A program made the position numbers and the translations under genes. From positions 463,727 through 527,726 of the forward strand of contig KB906725.1 in NCBI GenBank assembly GCA_000381565.1: a DNA stretch of 64,000 nt, written 5' to 3'. Shown here piece by piece: positions 48,370-55,988 of this stretch. The notes below the pieces were generated by a model that had not been told where the DNA came from, did not search any database, and worked only from the letters and a program-made list of their open reading frames with translations. The stretch comes from Oxalobacteraceae bacterium AB_14 (GTDB lineage: Bacteria > Pseudomonadota > Gammaproteobacteria > Burkholderiales > Burkholderiaceae_D). Numbering within the stretch: the stretch's first letter is position 1; every line of letters starts with the position of its first letter.

Positions 48370-48639
48370 ATGGCGCAACTTGTTTTTACCCAGCAACTGG
48401 GCCGCTTCATGACCGTGCCGCAGGTGGAGACCAGCGCGGCCGATCTGCGCAGCGCCCTCGACGCCGCCTTTGCCGATCATCCCCGGCTGCGCGGCTACGT
48501 GCTCGACGAGCAGGGCTGTCTGCGCGAAAACGTCGTCATCTTCATCGACGGCCAGCGCACCCGCGAGCGCAAAATATTGAACGATACGCTCGCGCCGCAT
48601 TCCAAAGTCTATATCTTGCAAGCTCTTTCTGGAGGTTGA
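48370..48639 (+). CDS. MoaD/ThiS-like ubiquitin-fold protein
   Basis: An 89-residue beta-grasp protein ending in the diglycine tail ILQALSGG, as sulfur carriers and ubiquitin-like modifiers do. The strand RENVVIFIDGQRTR and the central helix fit MoaD/ThiS. No ThiF/MoeB-type activating enzyme is nearby. It begins 3 bases after the tnpB stop and has no clear ribosome site, so the element may have replaced its original leader. The propeller gene follows one base later. Confidence 0.8.
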   Translation: MAQLVFTQQLGRFMTVPQVETSAADLRSALDAAFADHPRLRGYVLDEQGCLRENVVIFIDGQRTRERKILNDTLAPHSKVYILQALSGG

Positions 48640-48640
48640 C

Positions 48641-49729
48641 ATGTCCGACCGCGCCTACATCGGCACTCGCAAAGGTTTGTTCGAAATCTACCGCACGCAC
48701 GAGGCGTGGCATATTGACCGCCAGCATTTCCTCGGCGATCCGGTGTCGATGGTGTTGTCGGACCGGCGCGACGGTACTCTGTATGCGGCCCTGAACCTGG
48801 GCCATTTCGGCGCCAAGCTGCACCGGCGCGACGCGGGCAGCGACAGCTGGGTCGAGGTGGCGGCGCCGGCCTTCCCCACCAAGCCGGCCGACTCCGCCGA
48901 TCCGGTCGAGTGGACGGTGAAGCAGATCTGGTCGCTGGCGGCGGGCGGGCCGGACCAGCCGGGCGTGCTGTGGGCGGGCACCCTGCCGGGCGGCCTGTTC
49001 CGCTCGAACGACCGGGGCGACAGCTGGAAGCTGGTGGAGCCCTTGTGGAACGTGCCCGAGCGCGCGCAGTGGATGGGCGGCGGCTATGACGTGCCGGGCA
49101 TCCACAGCATCTGCGTCGATCCGCGCGACAGCCGGGCGCTGCTGGTGGGCGTGTCCTGCGGCGGCGCCTGGCAGACCACCGACGGCGGCGAGAGCTGGTC
49201 GCTGCGGGCCAGGGGCATGGTCGCCAACTACATGCCGCCGGACATGGCCGGCGTGCAACAGATACAGGACCCGCACCGCATCGTGCGCTGCCCGGGCGAG
49301 CCGGACAAGCTGTGGTGCCAGCATCACAACGGCATCTGGCGCTCGGTCGACAACGGCGCCAACTGGACCGAGGTGCACAGCGCGCCGCTGTCGAATTTCG
49401 GTTTCGTGACGGCCGTGCATCCCACCGACGGCGAGACGGCCTGGTTCGTGCCGGCCGAGGCGGACAGCAAGCGCATCGCGGCGCACGCGGCGCTGGCGGT
49501 CACGCGCACCACCGACGGCGGCAAGACCTTCACCGCCTGGCGCGGCGGCCTGCCGCAGCAGCATTGCTACGACCTGGTCTACCGGCACGGGCTGGCCGTC
49601 AGCGATTGCGGCCAGATCCTGCTGATGGGCTCGACCACCGGCGGCGCCTGGCTGTCGGAGGATGGCGGCGGCCAGTGGCAGACCATCTCCACCACCTTGC
49701 CGCCGATTTACTCGGTCAGCTTCGCTTAG
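48641..49729 (+). CDS. Cytosolic Asp-box (BNR) beta-propeller protein
   Basis: A 362-residue protein without a signal peptide. At least five Asp-box repeats are visible: SNDRGDSW, TTDGGESW, SVDNGANW, TTDGGKTF and SEDGGGQW. They predict a six- or seven-bladed propeller like sialidases and photosystem assembly factors, but sialidase catalytic residues are not evident. GGAGG precedes the ATG, and the gene is coupled to the MoaD/ThiS-like gene. The function of this pair is not known to me. Confidence 0.8.
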   Translation: MSDRAYIGTRKGLFEIYRTHEAWHIDRQHFLGDPVSMVLSDRRDGTLYAALNLGHFGAKLHRRDAGSDSWVEVAAPAFPTKPADSADPVEWTVKQIWSLAAGGPDQPGVLWAGTLPGGLFRSNDRGDSWKLVEPLWNVPERAQWMGGGYDVPGIHSICVDPRDSRALLVGVSCGGAWQTTDGGESWSLRARGMVANYMPPDMAGVQQIQDPHRIVRCPGEPDKLWCQHHNGIWRSVDNGANWTEVHSAPLSNFGFVTAVHPTDGETAWFVPAEADSKRIAAHAALAVTRTTDGGKTFTAWRGGLPQQHCYDLVYRHGLAVSDCGQILLMGSTTGGAWLSEDGGGQWQTISTTLPPIYSVSFA

Positions 49730-49735
49730 CCGAGC

Positions 49736-50341
49736 TTAGCCGGCGTAGGCCAGGAACATATCGACGGTCGCCTCGACCACTTTTTTCTGCATGGCGGCGT
49801 CCAGCGGCGGCTGGTTCAAGGTCACTTGCGGCCAGAAGGCGAAGGTCTTCAGCTGGCCGGTCAGCATTTGCGGCGCCAGCACCGGGTCGGCCTTGAGCAG
49901 CTTGCCGTCGGCCTGGGCGGCGCGCAGCCAGACCACGGCTTCCTCTTCCTTGCGGGTCAGCCGCGACACCATTTCCTGCGCCCGCTCGGGCGAGTGGATC
50001 GACTCGGCGATCGCCACCCGCGCCAGGTCCAGGAAGTAGCTGTCCTGCAGCATGGCCATCTTCTTCAACAGCAAAGCCAGCAATTGCTCGCGCAGCGGCA
50101 CGGCCGGATCGTAGGGCTGCTGTTGCTGCGCCATCGAACTATTCCACAACTCATGCAATATCTGCGCGAACAGTTCGTCTTTACTGGGGAAGTGGTTGTA
50201 CACCGTGCGCTTGGACACGCCGGCGGTGGCGGCAATCTTGTCCATGCTGGTCGAATCGAAACCGCTGACGCGGAATTCTGCGATGGCGGCCTCGACGATG
50301 GCCTGGCGTTTGCGGTCGGTCAGTTTGAGGGGCGTGTTCAT
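49736..50341 (-). CDS. TetR-family repressor
   Basis: A 201-residue regulator. The N-terminal helix-turn-helix reads MDKIAATAGVSKRTVYNHFP within TetR_N. The C-terminal ligand domain is of the AefR-like type. It converges on the propeller gene with 6 bases between them and is divergent from the metallo-hydrolase gene, over whose promoter an ideal TetR palindrome lies. Confidence 0.9.
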   Translation of the reverse strand: MNTPLKLTDRKRQAIVEAAIAEFRVSGFDSTSMDKIAATAGVSKRTVYNHFPSKDELFAQILHELWNSSMAQQQQPYDPAVPLREQLLALLLKKMAMLQDSYFLDLARVAIAESIHSPERAQEMVSRLTRKEEEAVVWLRAAQADGKLLKADPVLAPQMLTGQLKTFAFWPQVTLNQPPLDAAMQKKVVEATVDMFLAYAG

Positions 50342-50363
50342 CCTCTTATTTTACACCGAGTAG

Positions 50364-50399
50364 TTTACTTTTCAAAAAATAAGAACTACACTGTGTAGT
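50364..50399 (+). promoter_or_regulatory. Promoter with TetR operator for the metallo-hydrolase gene
   Basis: A -35 TTTACT (50364-50369), a 17-base spacer and a -10 TACACT (50387-50392) are present. The -10 lies inside the palindrome ACTACACTGTGTAGT (50385-50399), which has 7-bp arms around one base. A half-site GAGTAGT lies at 50359-50364. Repressor binding would block the promoter directly. Confidence 0.6.
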
Positions 50400-50428
50400 G
50401 TACATTCTCAACCCTGGAGTCGCCCATC

Positions 50429-51499
50429 ATGACTTATCAATCCGCCATCGCCGAATCCGACCTCGACGGCCTGTCCGTGCCCAGCGCGCCGCGTAGCCGC
50501 GACGGCAAGTTCCGCAATCCGGTCAAGATGCATCAGATGGGTTTCCTCCAGTCGCTGGGCGTGATGTTGCGCTTCGCCTTCGATAAACCCAAGGATACCG
50601 TGCCGCGCCAGGCCATACCCGTTCATGCGATCACGCAGCAGCAGTTATTGGATGCTCCGGATCGCAGCCTGTTCCGCCTCGGCCACTCGACGGTGCTGCT
50701 CAAGCTCAACGGCCATTTCTGGCTGACCGATCCGGTGTTTTCCGAGCGCGCGTCGCCGGTGCAGTGGGCCGGGCCGCAGCGTTTCCACCAGGCGCCGATC
50801 AGCATCGAGGAGCTGCCGCCGATCAAGGGCATCATCCTGTCGCACGACCATTACGACCACCTGGACTACGCCGCCGTGATCAAGCTGGCCGCCAAGACCG
50901 AGCACTTCATCACGCCGCTGGGCGTGGGCGACCGCCTGGTTGCCTGGGGCATACCTGCCGCCAAGGTGCAGCAGCTGAGCTGGTGGCAGTCGACCCATGT
51001 GGCCGGCGTGAAGCTGGTGGCGACGCCGGCCCAGCACTTTTCCGGCCGCGGCCTGAGCGACCGCAACAAGACGCTGTGGGCGTCGTTCGTCATCGAAGAC
51101 CGCGACGTGAAGGTGTTTTTCAGCGGCGATAGCGGCTATTTCGACGGTTTCAAGGAAATCGGCCGCCGCCATGGTCCGTTCGACCTGACCATGGTCGAGA
51201 CCGGCGCCTACGATCCGCAGTGGCCGGACGTGCACATGCAGCCGGAGGAATCGCTGCAGGCCCACATCGATCTGCGCGGCAAGGTGATGTTGCCGATACA
51301 TAACGGCACCTTCGACCTGTCGCTGCACGCCTGGCATGACCCGTTCGACCGGATCCACGAGCTGGCTGCGGAACGCCGCTTGCCGCTGGCCACGCCGGAA
51401 ATTGGCAAGGCGCTCGATATCCGCCTGCCGCTGGCCGATGGTCGCTGGTGGGATGCGGTGAAGGAACTGGAAGCGGCGATGTTCGCGCAGCCCGCCTAG
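50429..51499 (+). CDS. Metallo-beta-lactamase-fold hydrolase (NAPE-PLD/UlaG-like)
   Basis: A 356-residue cytosolic zinc hydrolase. Metal ligands are in LSHDHYDHLD, the His of PAQHFSGRG, the Asp of FSGDSGYFDGF and the His of LPIHNGTFDL. The layout matches the NAPE-hydrolysing phospholipase D-like group, whose bacterial members have mostly unknown substrates. It is divergent from a TetR repressor whose operator covers its promoter, so it is probably induced by a small lipophilic molecule. Confidence 0.85.
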   Translation: MTYQSAIAESDLDGLSVPSAPRSRDGKFRNPVKMHQMGFLQSLGVMLRFAFDKPKDTVPRQAIPVHAITQQQLLDAPDRSLFRLGHSTVLLKLNGHFWLTDPVFSERASPVQWAGPQRFHQAPISIEELPPIKGIILSHDHYDHLDYAAVIKLAAKTEHFITPLGVGDRLVAWGIPAAKVQQLSWWQSTHVAGVKLVATPAQHFSGRGLSDRNKTLWASFVIEDRDVKVFFSGDSGYFDGFKEIGRRHGPFDLTMVETGAYDPQWPDVHMQPEESLQAHIDLRGKVMLPIHNGTFDLSLHAWHDPFDRIHELAAERRLPLATPEIGKALDIRLPLADGRWWDAVKELEAAMFAQPA

Positions 51500-51506
51500 A
51501 AAACGA

Positions 51507-51580
51507 AGTCATTCCCGCGCACGCGGGCATCTATACTGAGCAAGCGTTCCATGGATACCCGCCTTCGCGGGTACGACGAT
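51507..51580. repeat. REP-like double hairpin, copy 2
   Basis: A first hairpin around CCCGC-GCAC-GCGGG and a second TACCCGC-CTTC-GCGGGTA (51556-51573) lie between two convergent genes and may also act as a terminator. Confidence 0.8.
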
Positions 51581-51922
51581 TCAGGCGGTGATGTTGATCA
51601 GCTTGCCGATGGTCTCGCCCTGGGCGTTGATCTGCGGCTTGGGCGGCGCTTGCAGGTCGGCCGGCAGCACCTGCTCGGCGCGGGATGGTTTTTCTATCGC
51701 TTTGTTCAGATTCGGGGCTGGCGCCGCTTTCAATGGCGGCGCGGACGCCTGATCGCTCGCTTGCCGGGTATCGCTCAGCGTCTGCTTATCCTTGGTCAGC
51801 TGCACCCGGCTTTGCTCCAGCCGGCTGGCGTCCTGGTTCACGCGCGACTGGTCCGTTTGCACCTGCCTCTCGGCCTGTGCAATCGATGCTTGCAGCGCGC
51901 TGACGGACGTTACGGAAGCCAC
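51581..51922 (-). CDS. Small coiled-coil protein of unknown function
   Basis: A 113-residue protein. Residues 5-50 are a charged, Gln-rich coiled coil (IAQAERQVQTDQSRVNQDAS) and the rest is Pro/Ala-rich and probably unfolded. The last residues, ETIGKLINITA, resemble the ends of small flagellar or surface-associated helper proteins, but I cannot assign a family. It has no signal peptide. Confidence 0.6.
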   Translation of the reverse strand: MASVTSVSALQASIAQAERQVQTDQSRVNQDASRLEQSRVQLTKDKQTLSDTRQASDQASAPPLKAAPAPNLNKAIEKPSRAEQVLPADLQAPPKPQINAQGETIGKLINITA

Positions 51923-52011
51923 GATCTAACCCCTAAACAATAATTCCAGGCATGGGAAGGCAGGATCGTATTGAGTACGATCAATTGCAGAGTAGGCCAC
52001 AAAAACAAAAA

Positions 52012-52036
52012 AGGCAAGGCTAACCGCGCCTTGCCT
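52012..52036 (-). terminator. Rho-independent terminator of the TonB-dependent receptor gene
   Basis: A perfect 9-bp stem, AGGCAAGGC/GCCTTGCCT with a 7-base loop, is followed on the minus strand by a T-rich run. Confidence 0.85.
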
Positions 52037-52056
52037 GTGAGGGAGGGATCTACAGT

Positions 52057-54531
52057 TTAGAAGCGGTACAGCAACGACGCTTCCCAGGTACGGCCAAACA
52101 GCGGACGTGCGTTGATCGGGCCGGTGCCGCCGGCGGTCAGGCGGGAGTTGCCTTCGGTCAGGCCCAGCTCGTTGTTGAGGTTGGTGCCGGCCAGGCGCAC
52201 TTCGATCTTCTCACCCAGCGAGAACAGCACGCCGGCATCGATGGTGCGGTAGGACGGCAGATATTGCTGGTTGGCCTGGTCGGCCCAGCGCTCGCCGATC
52301 GAGGTGTAGGTGCCGTAGATCTTGGCCGAGTTGTCGTCGCCCATGGGAATCCGGTAGGTCGGCGTGAAGCGGAATTGCAGCTTGGGCTGGCGCTGGACGG
52401 TTTTGCCCGCCGTGTCCGGATTGTCGCGGTATTCCGATTTCTGGTAATCGCCGGTCAGTGCCAGTTGCAGGTTGGGGATAGGACGCACCGCCAGCTCGAA
52501 TTCCAGGCCGTTACCCTTGGAGCCGCTGATCGAATGCAGTTCGCGGCCGTCGGCCAGCACCTGCGAGAAGGCGATGCCGTCGAATTCCGTGTGGAAGGCG
52601 TTGATGTAGGCGCTGTACAGCTGGTTCGCGGTCTTGAAGCCGATCTCGTACTGGCTCACTTTCGGCGTCGGCAGGATGCCGCGGTCGTCGACGGCCTTCT
52701 GGTTGCCGGCGCCGCGCAGGTCGTCGAACGAAATGAAGGTGTGGCCGCGGTTGGCGCGCACGAACACCGCCGTATCCCTGGCCAGCTTGTAGTTGCCGCC
52801 GATGGTGAAGGAGTTGGCGCTGTCGGTGCGGCTCAGGTAGGTGTTCGAACCGTCCGGCATCGAGGTACCGTTGTTGTACACGGTCAGCGGATTGTTGTCG
52901 GTGTCGCCCGAGCTCAGGTTGGAGATGGTGCCGCTGATCTTCTGCTGCTCATGGCGCATGCCGAAGTCGACCTTGATGCGGTCGTTGACTTTCCACTCGT
53001 CCGAGATGAAGCCGGCGGTGTTGCGGCCGTCATACGAGGCGACCGGCGCATAGAACACATTGCCGTCGGTGCCGTTCTTCGACACGACCACGCCGTTGTC
53101 CAGGGTGACGTTGATCAGGCTGGCCTGCGGCACGGCCGACATCAGGTGGCTGTTGCCCAGGTACCAGACATCGCGCGACGAGTAGTCGGCGAAGTAGCCG
53201 CCCACGGTCACCGTGTGGTCCTTGACGATTTCCTTGCTGACGCGCAGTTCGTCGGTGAACGAGGCCAGTTTCTTCTCCACCGACCACAGGCCGGCCTGCA
53301 CCACCTGCTGGTTGCCGTCGACCGCGCCGCCGTGCACATAGGTGGCGGTGCCGGCCGTGGCCAGCTTGCCGCCGGCCGCCGCGACGGTCGCCGCATTGCC
53401 GTTGGCCGAGCCGATGGCCGCCTTCAGGTAGTCGTTCATCGACAGCGGGTTGTTACCGGTGAACATGGCGTTGGTATTCAGGTCGCCGTCGAAGCGGTTG
53501 AACTTGTTCGATACGCTCCACTCGCCGATCTTCTGGTCGAAGTCCGCGCCGAACACGGTGGCCTTGAGGCCGCGGCCGTCGGCCAGGTCGCGGTTCAGCG
53601 TCTTGCCGGGCGCCGCTTCGATGGTGAAGTTGCGCATTTCGCCGCTCATCAGGGTACCGGTCAGCGGATTGAAGCCGGGGAATTCCGAGATCGTGTGGCC
53701 GCCGTTGCTGGAGATCAGCGGCACGCCGGTGTAGAAGGCGTTCTTGTCGTCGGTGTTGCGCACGTACATGGTCAGCTTGCCGTCGTCGAGCTTGCGGGTC
53801 AGGGTGGCGGTCAGCTGGTGGCCGTCGTCGGCCGGGAAGCCGGCGTCGCGCACGCCGTCGGTCTTGCGGTAGAAGCCGCCGACCGAGCCGTACCAGCCGT
53901 CGCTGATTTTGCCGCCGTAAAACATGTCGACGCGGCGCAGGCTGCCGGTGCCGGTGGTGAAGCGCACCGAGCCTTCCGGCGTGTCGCTGCCTTCTTTCAG
54001 GATGAAGTTCATCGTCGCGCCGGGCTGGGCGTTGGACCAGATGGTGGACGGGCCGCCGCGCAGCACTTCGACGCGCTCGACGGTGTCGTCCAGGCGGAAG
54101 GCCGACGAGCCTTCGAAGAACGACAAGGTCGGTGGCGGGAAGATCGGGTTGCCCATCAGCTGCACCGAGACGAACGGCGAATCGCTGCCGGACGGGAAGC
54201 CGCGCACTTCGATGTTGGCGCCGGACTGGCCGCCGGTCGATTCCGCATACACGCCCGGCACCAGTTTCATGATGTCGGCGGTGCTGCTGGGCGAGGCTTG
54301 CTTCAGTTGTTCTTCGGTGGCGGTGGTGATCGAGAAGGCCGAGTCGACCTTGCGCACGCCGCGCGCCGAGGCCACGCCGGTGACGACGACTTGCTGGACT
54401 TCCGCGGCTACTTCCTTGGAGGTGGCCTGTTCAGCGGGGGCGGCGCTCTGGGCTTGCGCGGCGGTCTGGTTGACGAGCGTGAGGACGGCAGCCGTGACTG
54501 CGGATAACAAGAACGGATTCTGGCTTTTCAT
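52057..54531 (-). CDS. TonB-dependent receptor (probably carbohydrate uptake)
   Basis: An 824-residue outer-membrane receptor. The signal peptide ends near TAAQAQS. A TonB-box-like stretch (QQVVVTG), a plug domain with VEVLRGGPSTIWSNAQPGA and a 22-strand barrel ending in Phe (WEASLLYRF) follow. The general pattern resembles siderophore receptors, but the setting is sugar metabolism: LacI regulator, GH65 phosphorylase and sugar permease. I therefore infer a disaccharide or oligosaccharide ligand. Its promoter has a -35 inside a LacI-type operator. Confidence 0.88.
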   Translation of the reverse strand: MKSQNPFLLSAVTAAVLTLVNQTAAQAQSAAPAEQATSKEVAAEVQQVVVTGVASARGVRKVDSAFSITTATEEQLKQASPSSTADIMKLVPGVYAESTGGQSGANIEVRGFPSGSDSPFVSVQLMGNPIFPPPTLSFFEGSSAFRLDDTVERVEVLRGGPSTIWSNAQPGATMNFILKEGSDTPEGSVRFTTGTGSLRRVDMFYGGKISDGWYGSVGGFYRKTDGVRDAGFPADDGHQLTATLTRKLDDGKLTMYVRNTDDKNAFYTGVPLISSNGGHTISEFPGFNPLTGTLMSGEMRNFTIEAAPGKTLNRDLADGRGLKATVFGADFDQKIGEWSVSNKFNRFDGDLNTNAMFTGNNPLSMNDYLKAAIGSANGNAATVAAAGGKLATAGTATYVHGGAVDGNQQVVQAGLWSVEKKLASFTDELRVSKEIVKDHTVTVGGYFADYSSRDVWYLGNSHLMSAVPQASLINVTLDNGVVVSKNGTDGNVFYAPVASYDGRNTAGFISDEWKVNDRIKVDFGMRHEQQKISGTISNLSSGDTDNNPLTVYNNGTSMPDGSNTYLSRTDSANSFTIGGNYKLARDTAVFVRANRGHTFISFDDLRGAGNQKAVDDRGILPTPKVSQYEIGFKTANQLYSAYINAFHTEFDGIAFSQVLADGRELHSISGSKGNGLEFELAVRPIPNLQLALTGDYQKSEYRDNPDTAGKTVQRQPKLQFRFTPTYRIPMGDDNSAKIYGTYTSIGERWADQANQQYLPSYRTIDAGVLFSLGEKIEVRLAGTNLNNELGLTEGNSRLTAGGTGPINARPLFGRTWEASLLYRF

Positions 54532-54610
54532 GTGGTCTATGCTTTCTTATGGTGTAAATCGTCTCCTGGACGGCGCGCCACCAGCCAAAACAGCCTCCGG
54601 TAGTTCCATC

Positions 54611-54638
54611 CCCATCTTCCACGATTCGTGAAGATGGG
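54611..54638 (-). other. Long hairpin in the 5' leader of the receptor mRNA
   Basis: CCCATCTTC (54611-54619) pairs with GAAGATGGG (54630-54638), and the inner CACGA/TCGTG extends the stem with one bulged base. It lies at the predicted transcript start, about 80 bases before the receptor start codon, so mRNA protection or translational control is possible. Confidence 0.5.
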
Positions 54639-54640
54639 TC

Positions 54641-54689
54641 ATTGAAACAAGAAATGATATCGATGTCAATCGAAATGTTATCGATGTCA
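54641..54689 (-). promoter_or_regulatory. Receptor promoter with two LacI-type operators
   Basis: On the minus strand, -35 TTGACA (54669-54664), a 17-base spacer and -10 TTCAAT (54646-54641). Two near-palindromes centred on ATCGAT, TGATATCGATGTCA (54655-54668) and TGTTATCGATGTCA (54676-54689), are exactly 21 bases apart, on the same DNA face. The first overlaps the -35. Confidence 0.6.
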
Positions 54690-54742
54690 TTTTCCGCGAC
54701 AAATTAAAAATTTCTGTCATAATGCGTGCGCACCCCTTGATC

Positions 54743-54827
54743 TGTCATTCCCGCGCAGGCGGGAATCCATGCCGAGTTTGCCCGTGATGCGTTCCATGGG
54801 TTCCCGCTTTCGCGGGAACGACGATGA
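54743..54827. repeat. REP-like double hairpin, copy 3
   Basis: ATTCCCGC-GCAG-GCGGGAAT (54747-54766) and GTTCCCGC-TTTC-GCGGGAAC (54800-54819) lie between the receptor and the divergent LacI gene. This is the only copy that sits in a promoter region. Confidence 0.8.
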
Positions 54828-54874
54828 CGCTGACGGTATCAATGCACTGCCATTTTTCAACCTATGAGCGATCA

Positions 54875-55882
54875 ATGCCTTCGAATAAGTCTGTAGCCCG
54901 CAAAGCCGAAACAGCATTGACGATGGAAGACCTGGCCAAGCTGGCCGGCGTCTCCAAGATCACCGTTTCCCGCGCGCTGCGCGATAGTCCGCTGGTGACC
55001 GCGGAAACGCGCGAGAAGATCCGCATCCTGGCGAGCGAGCAGGGCTACCGTTTCAATGTGAGCGCGCGCAATCTGCGCATGGGCCGCAGTTATTCGGTGG
55101 CGGTTGTGGTGGAAATGACACCCGTGCGCGGCCGGCCGATGTCCGATCCGTATCCGCTGGAGCTGTTGGGCGGCATCACGCAGGAGCTGACGACCGCCGG
55201 CTACAGCGTGGTGCTGACGTCCAAGCAGTTGATGAACACGGCGCCGGTGCAGGGCGCCGACGGCTTGATCCTGCTGGGCCAGGGTTCGCACGGCGAGGCG
55301 GTGCGCACCTTGCAGCAGACCGGCATGCCGCTGGTGGTGTGGGGCGCGCCGGAAGCCGACACCGACTACATCGTGGTCGGCTCGGACAATCGAAAGGGCG
55401 GCATCAGCGCCGCCGAGCGCTTCATCGCGCAGGGCCGCCAGAAGCTGGTGTTCCTGGGCGACGTCGACCACGCCGAGGTGCAGGAACGCTGCGCCGGCTT
55501 CATCGACGCGATGGGCGGGCGGGCGACGGTGCATATCATCCGTCCCAAAGCCTTCACCTTCGAGGCGGGCTTCGACAGCATCTCGGCGCTGTTGAAAAAA
55601 AAGGGCGCCAATTTCGACGGCGTGTTCGCCGCCAGCGACTTGCTGGCCATGGGCGCGATCCGCGCGCTGGCCGAGAAGAATTTGCGGGTGCCGGAGAATG
55701 TCTCCGTCATCGGCTACGACGATACGCCCGGCGCGGCCAGTTTCGTGCCGCCGCTGACCAGCGTGCACCAGTACCTGCGCGACGGCGGCGTATTGTTGGC
55801 CAAGAAGATGTTGGGCCTGATCGAAGGCCACCCGGTCGCCTCCGAAATGCTGCCGACCACCCTGATGGTACGCCAGACCTAG
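54875..55882 (+). CDS. LacI-family regulator 1
   Basis: A 335-residue repressor with an N-terminal LacI helix-turn-helix (MEDLAKLAGVSKITVSRALR) and hinge helix, then a periplasmic-binding-like sugar domain (YSVAVVVEMTPVRG ... VSVIGYDDTPGAASFVPPLT). ATG 54875 gives the usual short basic leader (PSNKSVARKAE). It is divergent from the receptor gene and upstream of the phosphorylase, so the ATCGAT-centred operators are its probable sites and a disaccharide the probable inducer. Confidence 0.9.
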   Translation: MPSNKSVARKAETALTMEDLAKLAGVSKITVSRALRDSPLVTAETREKIRILASEQGYRFNVSARNLRMGRSYSVAVVVEMTPVRGRPMSDPYPLELLGGITQELTTAGYSVVLTSKQLMNTAPVQGADGLILLGQGSHGEAVRTLQQTGMPLVVWGAPEADTDYIVVGSDNRKGGISAAERFIAQGRQKLVFLGDVDHAEVQERCAGFIDAMGGRATVHIIRPKAFTFEAGFDSISALLKKKGANFDGVFAASDLLAMGAIRALAEKNLRVPENVSVIGYDDTPGAASFVPPLTSVHQYLRDGGVLLAKKMLGLIEGHPVASEMLPTTLMVRQT

Positions 55883-55949
55883 TTTTCCCGCTTTTCCTGT
55901 TTATCCCTTGAATAAAGCCAAAAACGTCCAAAAACCGGCTTTTTTCAAA

Positions 55950-55967
55950 ATTCAAACCGCTTTGAAT
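55950..55967 (+). promoter_or_regulatory. Palindrome upstream of the GH65 gene
   Basis: ATTCAAA-CCGC-TTTGAAT is a 7-bp inverted repeat around four bases, 22 bases before the phosphorylase start. It differs from the ATCGAT-type operators and might be the site of the second LacI regulator. Confidence 0.35.
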
Positions 55968-55988
55968 CGCATTTTTAAGGAATACGCT

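Noticed and set aside
52057..54531. Reading the receptor as a siderophore receptor
   Set aside because: Plug and barrel similarity alone cannot decide the ligand. The LacI operators and sugar genes argue for a carbohydrate, and no siderophore or Fur-related gene is near.
54717..54917. Short frame with SFPRKREPMER and MDSRLRGND
   Set aside because: These peptides are the usual false translations of REP-like hairpin repeats, here copy 3.
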